Source of the DNA: Candidatus Melainabacteria bacterium
GTDB taxonomy: Bacteria; Cyanobacteriota; Vampirovibrionia; Obscuribacterales; Obscuribacteraceae
Assembly: GCA_016716405.1 (NCBI GenBank)
Contig: JADJWK010000002.1
Span: forward strand, 1,320,766-1,384,765
Direction of reading: 5' to 3'
DNA length: 64,000 nt
Part shown: positions 43,286 to 51,877 of the stretch, in pieces
Layout of the letters: the number at the start of each line of letters is the position of its first letter
How positions within the stretch are numbered: position 1 is the first letter of the stretch
Position numbers and translations under genes: made by a program
Notes under the pieces: generated by a model
What the model was told of the DNA's origin: nothing
The model's input: the letters and a program-made list of their open reading frames with translations, nothing else
Database searches by the model: none

Positions 43286-45292
43286 TTAGTTCTCTCCTCC
43301 AAAGACGAGGTCCCAGATTCTGGGAAATGCTTTCTGAATCAAAGATTGCTCTTCTGGAAAGGTGCAGCCTCCTAGCTTACAGGCAAGAACCTGCGCAAAC
43401 AATTCTTGTCTGACATCGGAACTGTCAAGCAAGTAAATATCTTGAAGCTTGCCCAGTTCCTCGACCGTTAGCTTTCCTAGCAGTTCTCCATGATCCAGGT
43501 CATTCAATTGCTTAAACAGATCGCTGTCCGAGAAAAACTTATCGTTAGTTCCAACGAGCTTATCTATCGCATGGCTTAGTTCATGGCGAAAAATTCCGGC
43601 AGTATTTTTTACCAGACTGCGCTCTCCAGTGTACCGGTCAGTTGTGGTGAGGGCAACAAATATCCCATCACCAATTGGTTCTCCCGCATCATCAGAAATG
43701 GTGACGAAAACGCCGCCCAGTTGCTCAATGTATTCATCAGTGACATCCAATTTAGCCCTTTTTAGAATGTCGGCAACATCAGTCATACTCTCTACAATTC
43801 TGACCCTTCCGTCGAGGTATCCTTTAATTACTGCCTGTCTTATCTCCTCCGGTAATTGTTTTACTGCATCGCGAATTTCTATCGCAGAAGCGTTATAGTG
43901 CAGCATCCGCTCGCCAAAGTCTTCTGGTACGGGAATAAGCTCGTCTTTGTCGCCTTCCTCCGCAAGAAGATGGCGCCTTTTCGGGACCTTCCCGGCAGAC
44001 AACTCGTCTAGTTGGGCAGCGGTTCTTCCCAGATTGATGTCGCCATCTAGTACTTGCTGAACAGTATCTTGTATAACTTCCTCAACTGCGTCGGCGGCCT
44101 TATGTGCTTTACCACCAGCCAATACAGACAGCTCTCTCGTCTCTTTTGCGACAGTATCCAGTATCTTCGTAAACTTAGGGGCTTTACTTATTATCGAAGC
44201 ACCGCCGGCTGTAATTGCTCCTTCTGCAAGTAGTTGAGTCGTTAATTGAGATACTATTCGCTCTTGCTCTCTGGGTGGAAGTTCAGACCATTTTTGATTC
44301 AGGGCATCACCCACCATCGCTACATCTCTAAATGGCTTGGAATAGTCCCCAGTGAACCCGATGTTGAAGAGGTACTGATGTGCGGCATTGAAAAGCTTCA
44401 CGCCACCGACGATGGTTTCGCCCAGAGCTTGCCCGAACTCTGCGCCCATTTTTCCGGCCCGCTCCTCGTCGTTCAGAATGAGCGCCGCGCTAAAGTCGGC
44501 GATTTTGGCTAGATTGACAGAGACCTCGCCAATACCCTGGACAGTCCCGATAAGGCGTCCCCAGGCTCGCTGGTTCTCGTCATGCTGATACTGATTAATG
44601 CCGGCTGCGAGACCGGAGCCGATAATCTCGAATTGCTTATCGATAGGAAGCTCGGCTATTCTGCGGCCTGCTTCCAGCCAGCCATCCGGCGTATTCTTCA
44701 GTTGAGCCTCTTCTGTTGCCTCAACATTCTCAGAAACATTGATCTTGAGAAGCACCGAACCGTCTGAGTGTTTCTCAGCTACATTCTGCGGTATCTTGAG
44801 AGTGCCACCATGGTTCGGATCTTCTGGATCGTACTCATGCTGATTAAGAAGCTCAGCCGGATCTTTTCCTGAAGTGGTTGCGGCTTCCTGAAGTTTCTTC
44901 TCTATGTACTGCTCCGTAAACTTAACTTCCATCTTCGCGGCTTCATCCGGGGTGGCTGCGTTTTGTCTGGCGGCTTCGAGACCTCTGATATATGAAGGAT
45001 GAGGATCGCTTGCTTTGGCGGCTTTCTTATCAGAGACTTCCGCTACATGCAGAATTCTCTCTCCATCATTCTCTTCTGAAATTTCCGGACGGCCGAAGGT
45101 TTCGCTTACATGGCTGCGGGCTGTGGAAATTAGCCCTGCTCTATCGAAAGCACTTTTCTTCTTTTGAGTTTGTTGGAGGTGTTCGGGCATGTCGGCCTGG
45201 GCCTGCTCGCTGCCTGCTCTGGAGGCGCCCTGCTCAACCCTCGATTCGCTCGAGACTTCTTGGGTTTTGGACTTCTCGGATTGGTCAGCCAC
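43286..45292 (-). CDS. Putative polymorphic toxin with C-terminal zinc metallopeptidase domain
   Basis: A 668-residue protein without signal peptide. Residues 1-220 are charged and helical. Residues 225-400 are hydrophobic-amphipathic and rich in Gly and Ala (IGSGLAAGINQ, AEFGQALGETIVGGVKLF, AEGAITAGGASII), a pre-toxin-like region. The C-terminal 200 residues contain GIFRHELSHAIDKLV with HExxH at 570-574 and a downstream SSDVRQELFAQV, whose Glu630 can be the third zinc ligand, a gluzincin pattern like the lethal-factor type peptidases. Two small paralogous genes follow with no gap. No export system is encoded here, so delivery is unknown. Confidence in the metallopeptidase reading is good; the toxin role is inferred. 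Confidence 0.75.
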   Translation of the reverse strand: MADQSEKSKTQEVSSESRVEQGASRAGSEQAQADMPEHLQQTQKKKSAFDRAGLISTARSHVSETFGRPEISEENDGERILHVAEVSDKKAAKASDPHPSYIRGLEAARQNAATPDEAAKMEVKFTEQYIEKKLQEAATTSGKDPAELLNQHEYDPEDPNHGGTLKIPQNVAEKHSDGSVLLKINVSENVEATEEAQLKNTPDGWLEAGRRIAELPIDKQFEIIGSGLAAGINQYQHDENQRAWGRLIGTVQGIGEVSVNLAKIADFSAALILNDEERAGKMGAEFGQALGETIVGGVKLFNAAHQYLFNIGFTGDYSKPFRDVAMVGDALNQKWSELPPREQERIVSQLTTQLLAEGAITAGGASIISKAPKFTKILDTVAKETRELSVLAGGKAHKAADAVEEVIQDTVQQVLDGDINLGRTAAQLDELSAGKVPKRRHLLAEEGDKDELIPVPEDFGERMLHYNASAIEIRDAVKQLPEEIRQAVIKGYLDGRVRIVESMTDVADILKRAKLDVTDEYIEQLGGVFVTISDDAGEPIGDGIFVALTTTDRYTGERSLVKNTAGIFRHELSHAIDKLVGTNDKFFSDSDLFKQLNDLDHGELLGKLTVEELGKLQDIYLLDSSDVRQELFAQVLACKLGGCTFPEEQSLIQKAFPRIWDLVFGGEN

Positions 45293-45363
45293 AGACGTGA
45301 ACCTGAATAATTGCCGCTATTCTAGTATATGCCCATCTGATCGGCCAGAGGTTAATGTCTTAC

Positions 45364-45981
45364 TCAGAGCTTCTTTAACAGCGTGGATACATGGGCGGCG
45401 CGTCGCTTGAGTGGTTTTCTATCTATCGGTGCTCTCAAGTCAAAAGCATAGGCTGGCTCCAGAATGACCTTTTGAAAGCGCTCATTCGCTGACAACCCGG
45501 GCTGCTCTGGATTGTTTACTAGTGCTTCAATATATTGGTCCATACTCTCTTCTAATCGACTGAATCGCCTGGACATGATTTTAAGCTGGTTTTGATTGGC
45601 TAACTCCGCTCCTTCTTGCGCAAACTTAAGAGCGTCTTGATAGTCTTTTATTGTCCAGAGTGCTCGTACCAGGTACAGTGTGGATCTCAGGAGCGGCTTG
45701 GTCAGTTCGAACTTCTTTGCCGTATTCACGGCAAATTCCAATGTTACTACGCAATGCTCATAGTGCTTCGCTTTGAAGAGTGCCTTTTCCAGATAGTTCG
45801 CGCTTCTTATGAGGCGTTTCGCTTCGCGCAAATCTCGGGGCGGCGGCGAAGTTAAAAGCGTGTCCACGAGTTCATCAACATTCACTTGCTGACCTGCGGA
45901 AAGTGCTTCTGCTTGCTGTCTGATTAACTTGTGAAAAGATGGTTTGCTGGCATCATGCTCCATGCAATCTGGCAAAGTCAT
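45364..45981 (-). CDS. TPR-like helical protein
   Basis: A 205-residue soluble helical protein. Several helix pairs have TPR-like spacing (LEKALFKAKHYEHCVVTLEFAVNTA, LVRALWTIKDYQDALKFAQEG). No signal or membrane segment. It lies 71 bp upstream of the toxin-like gene in the same direction, so it could be a chaperone or adaptor for it, but no specific family was recognised. The ATG at 45981 follows AGGAACCAATA. Confidence 0.55.
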   Translation of the reverse strand: MTLPDCMEHDASKPSFHKLIRQQAEALSAGQQVNVDELVDTLLTSPPPRDLREAKRLIRSANYLEKALFKAKHYEHCVVTLEFAVNTAKKFELTKPLLRSTLYLVRALWTIKDYQDALKFAQEGAELANQNQLKIMSRRFSRLEESMDQYIEALVNNPEQPGLSANERFQKVILEPAYAFDLRAPIDRKPLKRRAAHVSTLLKKL

Positions 45982-46095
45982 TATTGGTTCCTCATAGCGT
46001 GTGGAAGTCTGGTGGTAGCAGATTCGCTACCACAGATTGGAATGGCTCTGAATATTCCCGGGCTGCTGAGTCAATCCGGCGCGGATTATTCCAGT

Positions 46096-46314
46096 CTAAA
46101 TTCGTTTTCTGCCAGGGCATACGGCGAGCGGAAACGTTCCTCGCATCGCTCCAATTCGGACCTTCAGTGCGGCAAAAATCTTCGATACGTCCTCTTCGGT
46201 GTAATCGTAATTTGACTTGTTTGATAGGTTTCCAATTAGATGAAGAGCCTTTACCGCCCGATTAACTCGTTTATTGGCTAGTCGTACGAACTTCTCGCGA
46301 TCTTTGGTACGCAA
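46096..46314 (-). CDS. Small conserved-looking helical protein, possibly a regulator
   Basis: About 72 residues from a TTG at 46314 that is preceded by a good GGAGGG site six bases away; a longer frame to 46344 runs through the operator. The core reads REKFVRLANKRVNRAVKALHLIGNLSNKSNYDYTEEDVSKIFAAL, a pattern I associate with a widespread small protein family of unknown function. It has a textbook promoter with an inverted repeat over the -10 box, so it may regulate itself. It is divergent from the RloA gene. Confidence 0.6.
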   Translation of the reverse strand: MRTKDREKFVRLANKRVNRAVKALHLIGNLSNKSNYDYTEEDVSKIFAALKVRIGAMRGTFPLAVCPGRKRI

Positions 46315-46329
46315 ATATTGCCCTCCATG

Positions 46330-46371
46330 TTCGTATATTTGCAATATATACGAAAGGGTTTACCATGTCAA
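46330..46371 (-). promoter_or_regulatory. Sigma-70 promoter with palindromic operator over the -10 box
   Basis: On the minus strand TTGACA (46371-46366) is separated by exactly 17 bases from TATATT (46348-46343). The inverted repeat TTCGTATAT / ATATACGAA (arms 46330-46338 and 46346-46354) covers the -10 box. This is the usual layout of a repressor-controlled promoter for the small gene ending at 46096. Confidence 0.75.
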
Positions 46372-46474
46372 CAAGATGGACTTTGCGATGTATGCGCAGA
46401 TTCTAGGCTAAGTGCTTATTCAATTTGCAGATAAACCAGAAAAACGACAGAAAAATGTCAATAAAGCGACTTAA

Positions 46475-46483
46475 TGATATACT
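46475..46483 (+). promoter_or_regulatory. Extended -10 promoter of the RloA/RloB operon (candidate)
   Basis: TGATATACT at 46475-46483 matches an extended -10 element (TGN plus TATACT) 25 bp upstream of the RloA start. No good -35 is present. The same string occurs upstream of brxA. Confidence 0.45.
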
Positions 46484-46507
46484 GGCATTGTGAATCAAGG
46501 TGCATAA

Positions 46508-47734
46508 ATGCTATTCAGGCTGGAAATCGAGAATTTCTACTCAATCCGGGACCCTCAGGTTATTGATCTAAGGGTTGGTCGGTCGGTGTCCGACAGTCCC
46601 GGCCGTTTATCGGTGATTGGGCCGGGTATGCCTGAGCGGGCTCCTAAAGTTGTTGCAATCTTCGGGCAGAACGCTTCTGGGAAGTCGAATGTATTGAAAG
46701 CTCTATCCTTCCTTGCGTGGTTCGTTCGGGAGAGTTTTTCTATCTCACCGGATGGCAATCTTCCATTCAGTAGATTCCTCGATGAGAAGATGCAGAGTGA
46801 GCCCACGCGGCTGGCAGTATGGTTTACGGGACCATCCAATCCGCTCGATATGGCCAAGCCAGAGCCGTATTTCAACGATTCGAGCATTTACAGATACGAA
46901 GTCGTCCTGGGAGGACCAGCCGGCAAACCGATAAAGGTTTTGTCCGAGACGCTGAAATACTGGCCTATCGAATCTAATAAGCAAGTCAGGCTGTTCCATC
47001 GAGACGAGGGTGGGAAGGTGAAAGGACACAGAATGTTCGGTCTGTCCGGCTACAACCTTCCTCTAGAGAAGATTCTTCGGGATAACGTGAGTGTTATATC
47101 AACCCTTGTGCAGTTGAAGCACGAGATTGCTCTATATCTCTGGAATCTTGCCGGGCAGGTTGTATCCAACATATTGCTAGATAAGGCAGATTTCGACGAT
47201 CTCTCGGTCGCGCAAATGTACAAATTGAACCCAACCCTGCTTGATGCCTTGAATAGAGAGATCGAGCGTATTGACCTGGGCATCAGAAAGCTGGATGTTC
47301 TCGTCACCGCCAACGGTCCTATCTTCACCATCGATCATAGCGGGCTTGATCAGCCACTTCTCTTTCCCTTCGAAAGTCATGGAACCAGGCAGTTCATCAA
47401 GATTTTTCCACTGATTTTTCAGTCGTTGGAGATGGGCGGCATAGCGCTTATAGACGAGCTTGATCTGTCAATTCATCCGCTTGTAATTCCAGAGATCCTT
47501 CGGTGGTATTACGATCCGGAGAGAAACCCTTACGATGCACAACTCTGGATAACCAGCCAGGGAGCCTCGCTACTGGAGGAGCTTACCAAGGAAGAAATCT
47601 TCTTCTGCGAGAAAGATAGTCAAGGCCGGACCATGACCTATGGATTAGGCGATATTCACGCGGTCAGGCGGACTGACAATTTTTATCGTAAGTATCTTAG
47701 TGGCGTATATGGAGCGGTGCCGAAGATCGGATGA
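46508..47734 (+). CDS. AAA ATPase, RloA-like (AbiLi-type) defense protein
   Basis: A 408-residue ATP-binding protein of the AAA_21/SMC-like group. LEIENFYSIRDPQVIDLRV is the usual N-terminus, with Walker A FGQNASGKS at 52-60 and Walker B IALIDELDLSIHPLVIPEILRW near 315. The motif QLWITSQGASLLEEL is the switch region. It forms a two-gene operon with the RloB-like gene (4-base overlap). RloA/RloB and AbiL pairs are anti-phage abortive systems in which the ATPase is thought to control its TOPRIM partner. Confidence 0.85.
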   Translation: MLFRLEIENFYSIRDPQVIDLRVGRSVSDSPGRLSVIGPGMPERAPKVVAIFGQNASGKSNVLKALSFLAWFVRESFSISPDGNLPFSRFLDEKMQSEPTRLAVWFTGPSNPLDMAKPEPYFNDSSIYRYEVVLGGPAGKPIKVLSETLKYWPIESNKQVRLFHRDEGGKVKGHRMFGLSGYNLPLEKILRDNVSVISTLVQLKHEIALYLWNLAGQVVSNILLDKADFDDLSVAQMYKLNPTLLDALNREIERIDLGIRKLDVLVTANGPIFTIDHSGLDQPLLFPFESHGTRQFIKIFPLIFQSLEMGGIALIDELDLSIHPLVIPEILRWYYDPERNPYDAQLWITSQGASLLEELTKEEIFFCEKDSQGRTMTYGLGDIHAVRRTDNFYRKYLSGVYGAVPKIG

Positions 47735-48309
47735 CCAGAAGTCTGATGAATAGGCGTCGTCGATTGCGTCCACAGCGGCGCCGGATATTCCTTGGTTGTG
47801 AGGGTGATAGCGAACGCGGTTATGGAGCCCTGCTGGGTGACCTTCTTGAGGAGCGAAGGCAGGATATCCATCTCGATGTTGTATTGCTCAGACCGGGTGG
47901 CGGCGATCCGTTTACACTGGTAAAACGGTGCGAAGAGCATTTTATCAGGAACGCAAGACGAGGCAGTCCAGCCTACATTCGTAGAGCGTTGCTGCTCGAC
48001 AGCGATCTTAGAGGACAAGATAGAGCAAGGGATCAGGACGCAACTAACATAGCACGAGAATTGGGGTTGAGGATGATCTGGCAGGAACCTTGCCATGAAG
48101 CATTCTTGCTAAGGCATCTCGAAGGATTTAGAGATAATCGGCCAACATTACCACGAGACGCTATGACTCTTCTTCAGAGGGCTTGGCCGCAATACAGGAA
48201 AGGCATGGCGGCAGTGAGATTGCGTGAAAGAGTTGGCTATGAAGATGTCTTGCGAGCTGCCGAGGTCGAGAATGAGCTTGCGGAATTCCTTAGAGATATT
48301 GGCTTCTAA
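47731..48309 (+). CDS. RloB-like protein (TOPRIM-type effector)
   Basis: A 192-residue RloB family protein. RRRIFLGCEGDSERGYGALLGDLL near residue 10 holds the conserved Glu, and RALLLDSD at about 90 the DxD-like acidic pair expected of a TOPRIM fold. IWQEPCHEAFLLRHLEG is the family's C-terminal motif. The start overlaps the RloA stop, so translation is coupled. RloB is proposed to be the nuclease effector of the pair. Convergent with the RadC-type gene. Confidence 0.85.
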   Translation: MTRSLMNRRRRLRPQRRRIFLGCEGDSERGYGALLGDLLEERRQDIHLDVVLLRPGGGDPFTLVKRCEEHFIRNARRGSPAYIRRALLLDSDLRGQDRARDQDATNIARELGLRMIWQEPCHEAFLLRHLEGFRDNRPTLPRDAMTLLQRAWPQYRKGMAAVRLRERVGYEDVLRAAEVENELAEFLRDIGF

Positions 48310-48463
48310 TGCGACACTGTACAGTGACCGGCGATGTATGCGGCATTGTTGTATGTATACCCGGCCGGTGTCAAGTAGGGGTTGACAGTGATGACCTCGT
48401 GGAAAGGTGCCGTCGTTGTTATCCGGGTAACCTGTGTCAAGCTTCGATGGCGAAGAAGAAGTG

Positions 48464-48502
48464 AAAAAGCAGTCAGCGATACCATCTGGTATCGCTGACT
48501 GC
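48464..48502 (-). terminator. Strong rho-independent terminator of the RadC-type gene
   Basis: A perfect 15-bp stem, GCAGTCAGCGATACC / GGTATCGCTGACTGC (48469-48483 and 48488-48502), closes a 4-base loop. On the minus strand it is followed by TTTTTC. It lies 18 bp beyond the stop. Confidence 0.9.
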
Positions 48503-48519
48503 AAGATATCGATGGAAAC

Positions 48520-48987
48520 TCAGTTCCAGAGGTAAGAGTTTGATTCTCTGAGGCTGGTGATACCATTCGAGCTGACGATGATATGGTCGATGACATTGAC
48601 ACCGAGGAGTTCGCCTGCTTTGATGAGAGTACTGGTGACATCGATGTCTTCTCCGCTGGGAGTGAGCGAACCGGCAGGGTGGTTGTGAGCCACGATGATT
48701 GAATTCGAGTTCGCTAGCAGAGCGGCCTTAAACACCTCTCTTGGGTGAACCAGGCTCGCGGTGACGGTTCCCTGCGAAACGATATGGTAGCCGATCACAT
48801 GGTTCTTGGCGTCAAGATGGAAGGCAACGAAGTGCTCGGTGTCGTAAAACTTCATCGGCTCGACGAAACGCTCGATGTCATCCGGGCATCGGATCGATTG
48901 TGGTGTCGCGCCTGGTTCCTTGATGAGCGCCAGCCGCATCTGCGGAACGATATATCGAAGATGTTTTTTCAATGTCCGGGTGTTCAT
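48520..48987 (-). CDS. RadC-type JAB domain protein
   Basis: A 155-residue protein starting at the ATG at 48987, which has a perfect AGGAGG site; the longer frame to 49104 runs into the structured region. The JAMM/MPN motif reads HNHPAGSLTPSGED (His101, His103, Asp114), preceded by FYDTEHFVAFHLDAKNHVIG. These RadC-like proteins are common on mobile elements, and their biochemical role is unsettled. It ends at a strong terminator. Confidence 0.9.
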   Translation of the reverse strand: MNTRTLKKHLRYIVPQMRLALIKEPGATPQSIRCPDDIERFVEPMKFYDTEHFVAFHLDAKNHVIGYHIVSQGTVTASLVHPREVFKAALLANSNSIIVAHNHPAGSLTPSGEDIDVTSTLIKAGELLGVNVIDHIIVSSNGITSLRESNSYLWN

Positions 48988-49042
48988 CTCTATTCCTCCT
49001 GTTCTAGGTCTGCGCCGCGTAACCCCTGCGGCACTGCCGGTG

Positions 49043-49138
49043 AAGCCCGAACCACGGGCTCCGCTGTCAATGCCTGCCGTCAGGCACCCGGAGGGCGTGG
49101 GCATTGACAGTGGGTGGTCGGGCTTAGGCTCCTAAGCC
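49043..49138. ncRNA. Strongly structured intergenic region, candidate ncRNA next to the reverse transcriptase
   Basis: Nested inverted repeats were found. The outer arms AAGCCCGAACCAC (49043-49055) and GTGGTCGGGCTT (49114-49125) differ by one bulged base. The inner arms CTGTCAATGCC (49064-49074) and GGCATTGACAG (49100-49110) are perfect, and TGCCTG / CAGGCA (49071-49086) is an alternative small stem. A separate perfect hairpin GGCTTAGG / CCTAAGCC follows at 49121-49138. The structure lies between the divergent radC-type and RT genes. It could be an RNA used by the RT, a 5' UTR of either gene, or a DNA recombination site; strand is not known. Confidence 0.5.
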
Positions 49139-49308
49139 AGGCAGGGGAGGTAGCAAGCAGACCGGTACGGTCGGCAGAGATGGCAGGGAGAGAAAAGCGG
49201 AGATGGGAGCAGATAGCCAGATGGCGGCATGGTCATCTTTGTGGGTTAAAATATTGAGGTTCCTATGTAGCCTAGAAAATAATCTCTCGACTGCGCACAG
49301 AGAAAGAA

Positions 49309-50892
49309 ATGAAACTTCCAAAGACATCTTATAATTGGGCAATGAAACATCTTCAGGCAGAAGGGGACACGGATTTGTTTCCTTCTTTGTTCGAAGTTGA
49401 GGCCATGAAGAAGAATTGGCCTCAGCTTCTCGATAAGCTGGCTCAACTGGACGTATCTAGCTATACATGGCAAAGTGGACGTTCTTTCGTAGTTCCAAAG
49501 GATCGTTATGTTTTCAGAAGAGGTACGCAGTTAGAACCGCTGGACAGTCTTGTTCTTGCTGCATTTATAAAGAGTGTTGGTAAGAAAATTGAGGCCGCTA
49601 GAGTACCGATGTCGGAAAATAGGGTTTTCTCCTACAGATTCTCGCCTGATAACCATGGTCGATTCTATTCTCAAACAAATGGTTGGTATGACTTCTGGAA
49701 AACTTCATACAAAAAAGCTTTACAGAGAAAAGATAGTTGGGTTGCTGTAGCAGACATAACTGATTTCTATAATCAGATTTATCACCACAACTTAGAGAAC
49801 CAGGTTGAAGATGTGTTAGGGAAGGCAGAGAAGAAGATTATTACCAAGATGCTTCAGAGTGTTTCTGATAAAGTTTCTCGAGGCATCCCGGTAGGACCAC
49901 ATTCGGTGCATATTCTGGCAGAGTTGGCCTTGAATACGATCGATGGAAGTTTGAACTCGCGTGGTTATGACTATTGCCGATACGTCGACGACATTCATGT
50001 TTTTTGCGACTCGGAGAAAGAAGCAGAGATTGCACTTTATGATCTGGCGGAGATTTTGGATCGACAACAGAAACTAACAATTCAAAAGCAGAAGACCAAG
50101 GTCATGAACAGGCAGGAATTTATGGAACTTGCATTGGCCATGTCTGAAGACAGACCTCTCAACCAAGAAGAAAAGGAGGTTCTCGAAATAATTGCGAAGA
50201 AGACTAGCTCCGATCCATATCGGCAAGTAAGTTTGGCTACCCTTTCTGCAGACGAGTTATCGAAGTTCGGGGAGAAAGAGCTAGAGTCGCTGTTAAAGAT
50301 GTATCTGAGTGCTACGCCAGTCGATTATGCTCGGGTGGGTTGGTTTCTTCGGCGATTGTCGCAAGTGGGTGCTCCAGGAGCTTTGAATTTCATTCTAGAT
50401 TCTCTTGAGGAGTTTCTTCCAGTTCTAGGAAATGTTGGCAGATACGTTATGGCGGCAGCGCCTAACTATGATGGAGACGTCACGGAGCTTGGTGAAAAAT
50501 TATTGAGAGCGCTAGATGATAAGCTGCTACAGCACAGTGAGTATCTGCAAATAATCCTTCTGCATACTTTCACAAATGTTCCAGCTTTGGATCATGTAGA
50601 AAAGATTACAGCTCGTTACTACTCGGCTGGGAGCGCTTCAGTTAGACGAGAAATTGTGTGCGCAGCTATTTCATCGAGTCAGGGTCATTGGCTTCGTGAG
50701 TTAAAGTCTGATTTTGCGAATTCGGCACCATGGCTAAGGCGAGCAATTGTTGCTTCTGCAGCCAGATTCCCAGGTGATGAAGGAAAGGTCTGGACGAGGC
50801 ATGTGTTTGCAAAATTGGATACCATGGAGCGCATAGTCAGCAGGTATGTCTTCAAAGAAAAACTGAAAGCAGACGACGTGAAGTTGAATTAG
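49309..50892 (+). CDS. Reverse transcriptase with C-terminal helical extension, defense-associated type
   Basis: A 527-residue protein. RT motifs are clear: VAVADITDFYNQIYHHNL with Asp149, RGIPVGPHSVHILAELALNTID at 191-212, and YCRYVDDIHVF with YVDD at 225-228, followed by LTIQKQKTKV. No maturase, HNH or DGR partners are present, and the length exceeds that of retron RTs (about 320). Residues 270-527 are helical with HEAT-like repeats, as in Abi and UG/DRT-type reverse transcriptases. It lies in a defense-rich stretch beside a strongly structured intergenic region. Assignment to a particular DRT class cannot be made by eye. A weak AGAGAAAG precedes the ATG. Confidence 0.85.
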   Translation: MKLPKTSYNWAMKHLQAEGDTDLFPSLFEVEAMKKNWPQLLDKLAQLDVSSYTWQSGRSFVVPKDRYVFRRGTQLEPLDSLVLAAFIKSVGKKIEAARVPMSENRVFSYRFSPDNHGRFYSQTNGWYDFWKTSYKKALQRKDSWVAVADITDFYNQIYHHNLENQVEDVLGKAEKKIITKMLQSVSDKVSRGIPVGPHSVHILAELALNTIDGSLNSRGYDYCRYVDDIHVFCDSEKEAEIALYDLAEILDRQQKLTIQKQKTKVMNRQEFMELALAMSEDRPLNQEEKEVLEIIAKKTSSDPYRQVSLATLSADELSKFGEKELESLLKMYLSATPVDYARVGWFLRRLSQVGAPGALNFILDSLEEFLPVLGNVGRYVMAAAPNYDGDVTELGEKLLRALDDKLLQHSEYLQIILLHTFTNVPALDHVEKITARYYSAGSASVRREIVCAAISSSQGHWLRELKSDFANSAPWLRRAIVASAARFPGDEGKVWTRHVFAKLDTMERIVSRYVFKEKLKADDVKLN

Positions 50893-51111
50893 GTTCCTTT
50901 GGTCAGTAAAATCGGACAGCAGAACAGGCAATCAGAACTAAGACTGGTAGGAATCTAGAGTGCCGGAATCAGCAGTTAGCAATATGGCATTGTGCCGATA
51001 CCTGAAGGAACATTACTGTATTGCTGTGCTTCTGACCTTGCTGCGGGGCGACCACTTGCTCTAATCGATGGACCTCAGTGGCGACAGAAGGAACGCATCT
51101 AAGGATAGCGA

Positions 51112-51144
51112 AAGAAAAATGCAGGGACGAGAACGCCCCTGCAT
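51112..51144 (-). terminator. Rho-independent terminator of the SSB gene
   Basis: On the minus strand ATGCAGGG / CCCTGCAT (51137-51144 and 51119-51126) encloses a 10-base loop and is followed by TTTTC. It lies 21 bp beyond the SSB stop. Confidence 0.8.
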
Positions 51145-51164
51145 GAAAGACGTATGTAACCCTA

Positions 51165-51560
51165 TCAGGTGGACTTCTTCCTCGCCCTCTTACTAGTCAC
51201 TTCATCAGATGTGCTCTCCCCATCAGAAGTTGGCTTCGGCCCGCAGAGATGAAACCCAGAGAGCTTAATGACCGGCTTGGAGATAGTCACTTCCTCATCT
51301 TGCACAGATTTGGAGTAGGTAGATATAGAGAGCCTGCCGTTGACAACGACTTCCCTGCCTTTAGTTATTGTGCTTAGAACTCTGTCGCCGAGCCCGTTCC
51401 AGGCAACGACATCTACCCACATGGTCTTTTGCTCATCGGTATTGGAGGAGTATTCTCTTACTGCAAGGGAGAACCTTACGACTTTATTTCCAGTGTCGCA
51501 GAATGTCTTGACGCTGGGAGTTTGACCGACGTGACCCACAAGAGTTACTGCATTATTCAT
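51165..51560 (-). CDS. ssb: Single-stranded DNA-binding protein (mobile-element type)
   Basis: 131 residues from the ATG at 51560 (GGAGG eleven bases upstream). The OB-fold is plain: NNAVTLVGHVGQTPSVKTF, VVRFSLAVREYS, WVDVVAWNGLGDRVLSTI, KGREVVVNGRLSI. The C-terminal tail is short, basic and Ser-rich (SKRARKKST) and lacks the acidic Asp-Asp-X-X-Pro-Phe-type tip that recruits housekeeping partners, so this is probably an element-borne SSB. It may protect transferred single strands or cDNA; it is convergent with the RT gene. Confidence 0.9.
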   Translation of the reverse strand: MNNAVTLVGHVGQTPSVKTFCDTGNKVVRFSLAVREYSSNTDEQKTMWVDVVAWNGLGDRVLSTITKGREVVVNGRLSISTYSKSVQDEEVTISKPVIKLSGFHLCGPKPTSDGESTSDEVTSKRARKKST

Positions 51561-51877
51561 GGTTTGGAAAACCTCCGTTCGTGTATTTCGTGCCCATCTC
51601 TCAACACAAGCGCCAGCCGCAAAGCGCTTTTCGCAGGGTGCAAGGACGCGCCAGCGCCCTACAGGGGTTTGCCATTGCAGCATCGAAAAGTTGTGGTAGC
51701 GTTCAGCACGGTAAATATAAGCGACAGGGGGTTTGAGCAAGAACTAGCAGAAACTGCCAGTGGTGCCTTGGTCTATCTCCCTAACCCAACTCCTCCGGAA
51801 TCCTAAGTAGCAGATGGTTAAATGTTCTCAAATAGAAAGAGAGAACATCAGTGCAAAAGCTCGAAGCGACAGATAGC
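51561..51877. other. 317-bp intergenic region, no gene seen
   Basis: It lies between the SSB start and the end of the gene at 51878. No reading frame or structure was convincing. Confidence 0.45.

Noticed and set aside
49043..49138. Retron msr-msd interpretation of the structured region
   Set aside because: The RT is much longer than retron RTs, carries a helical extension, and no a1/a2-type flanking repeat plus branching G context could be identified.
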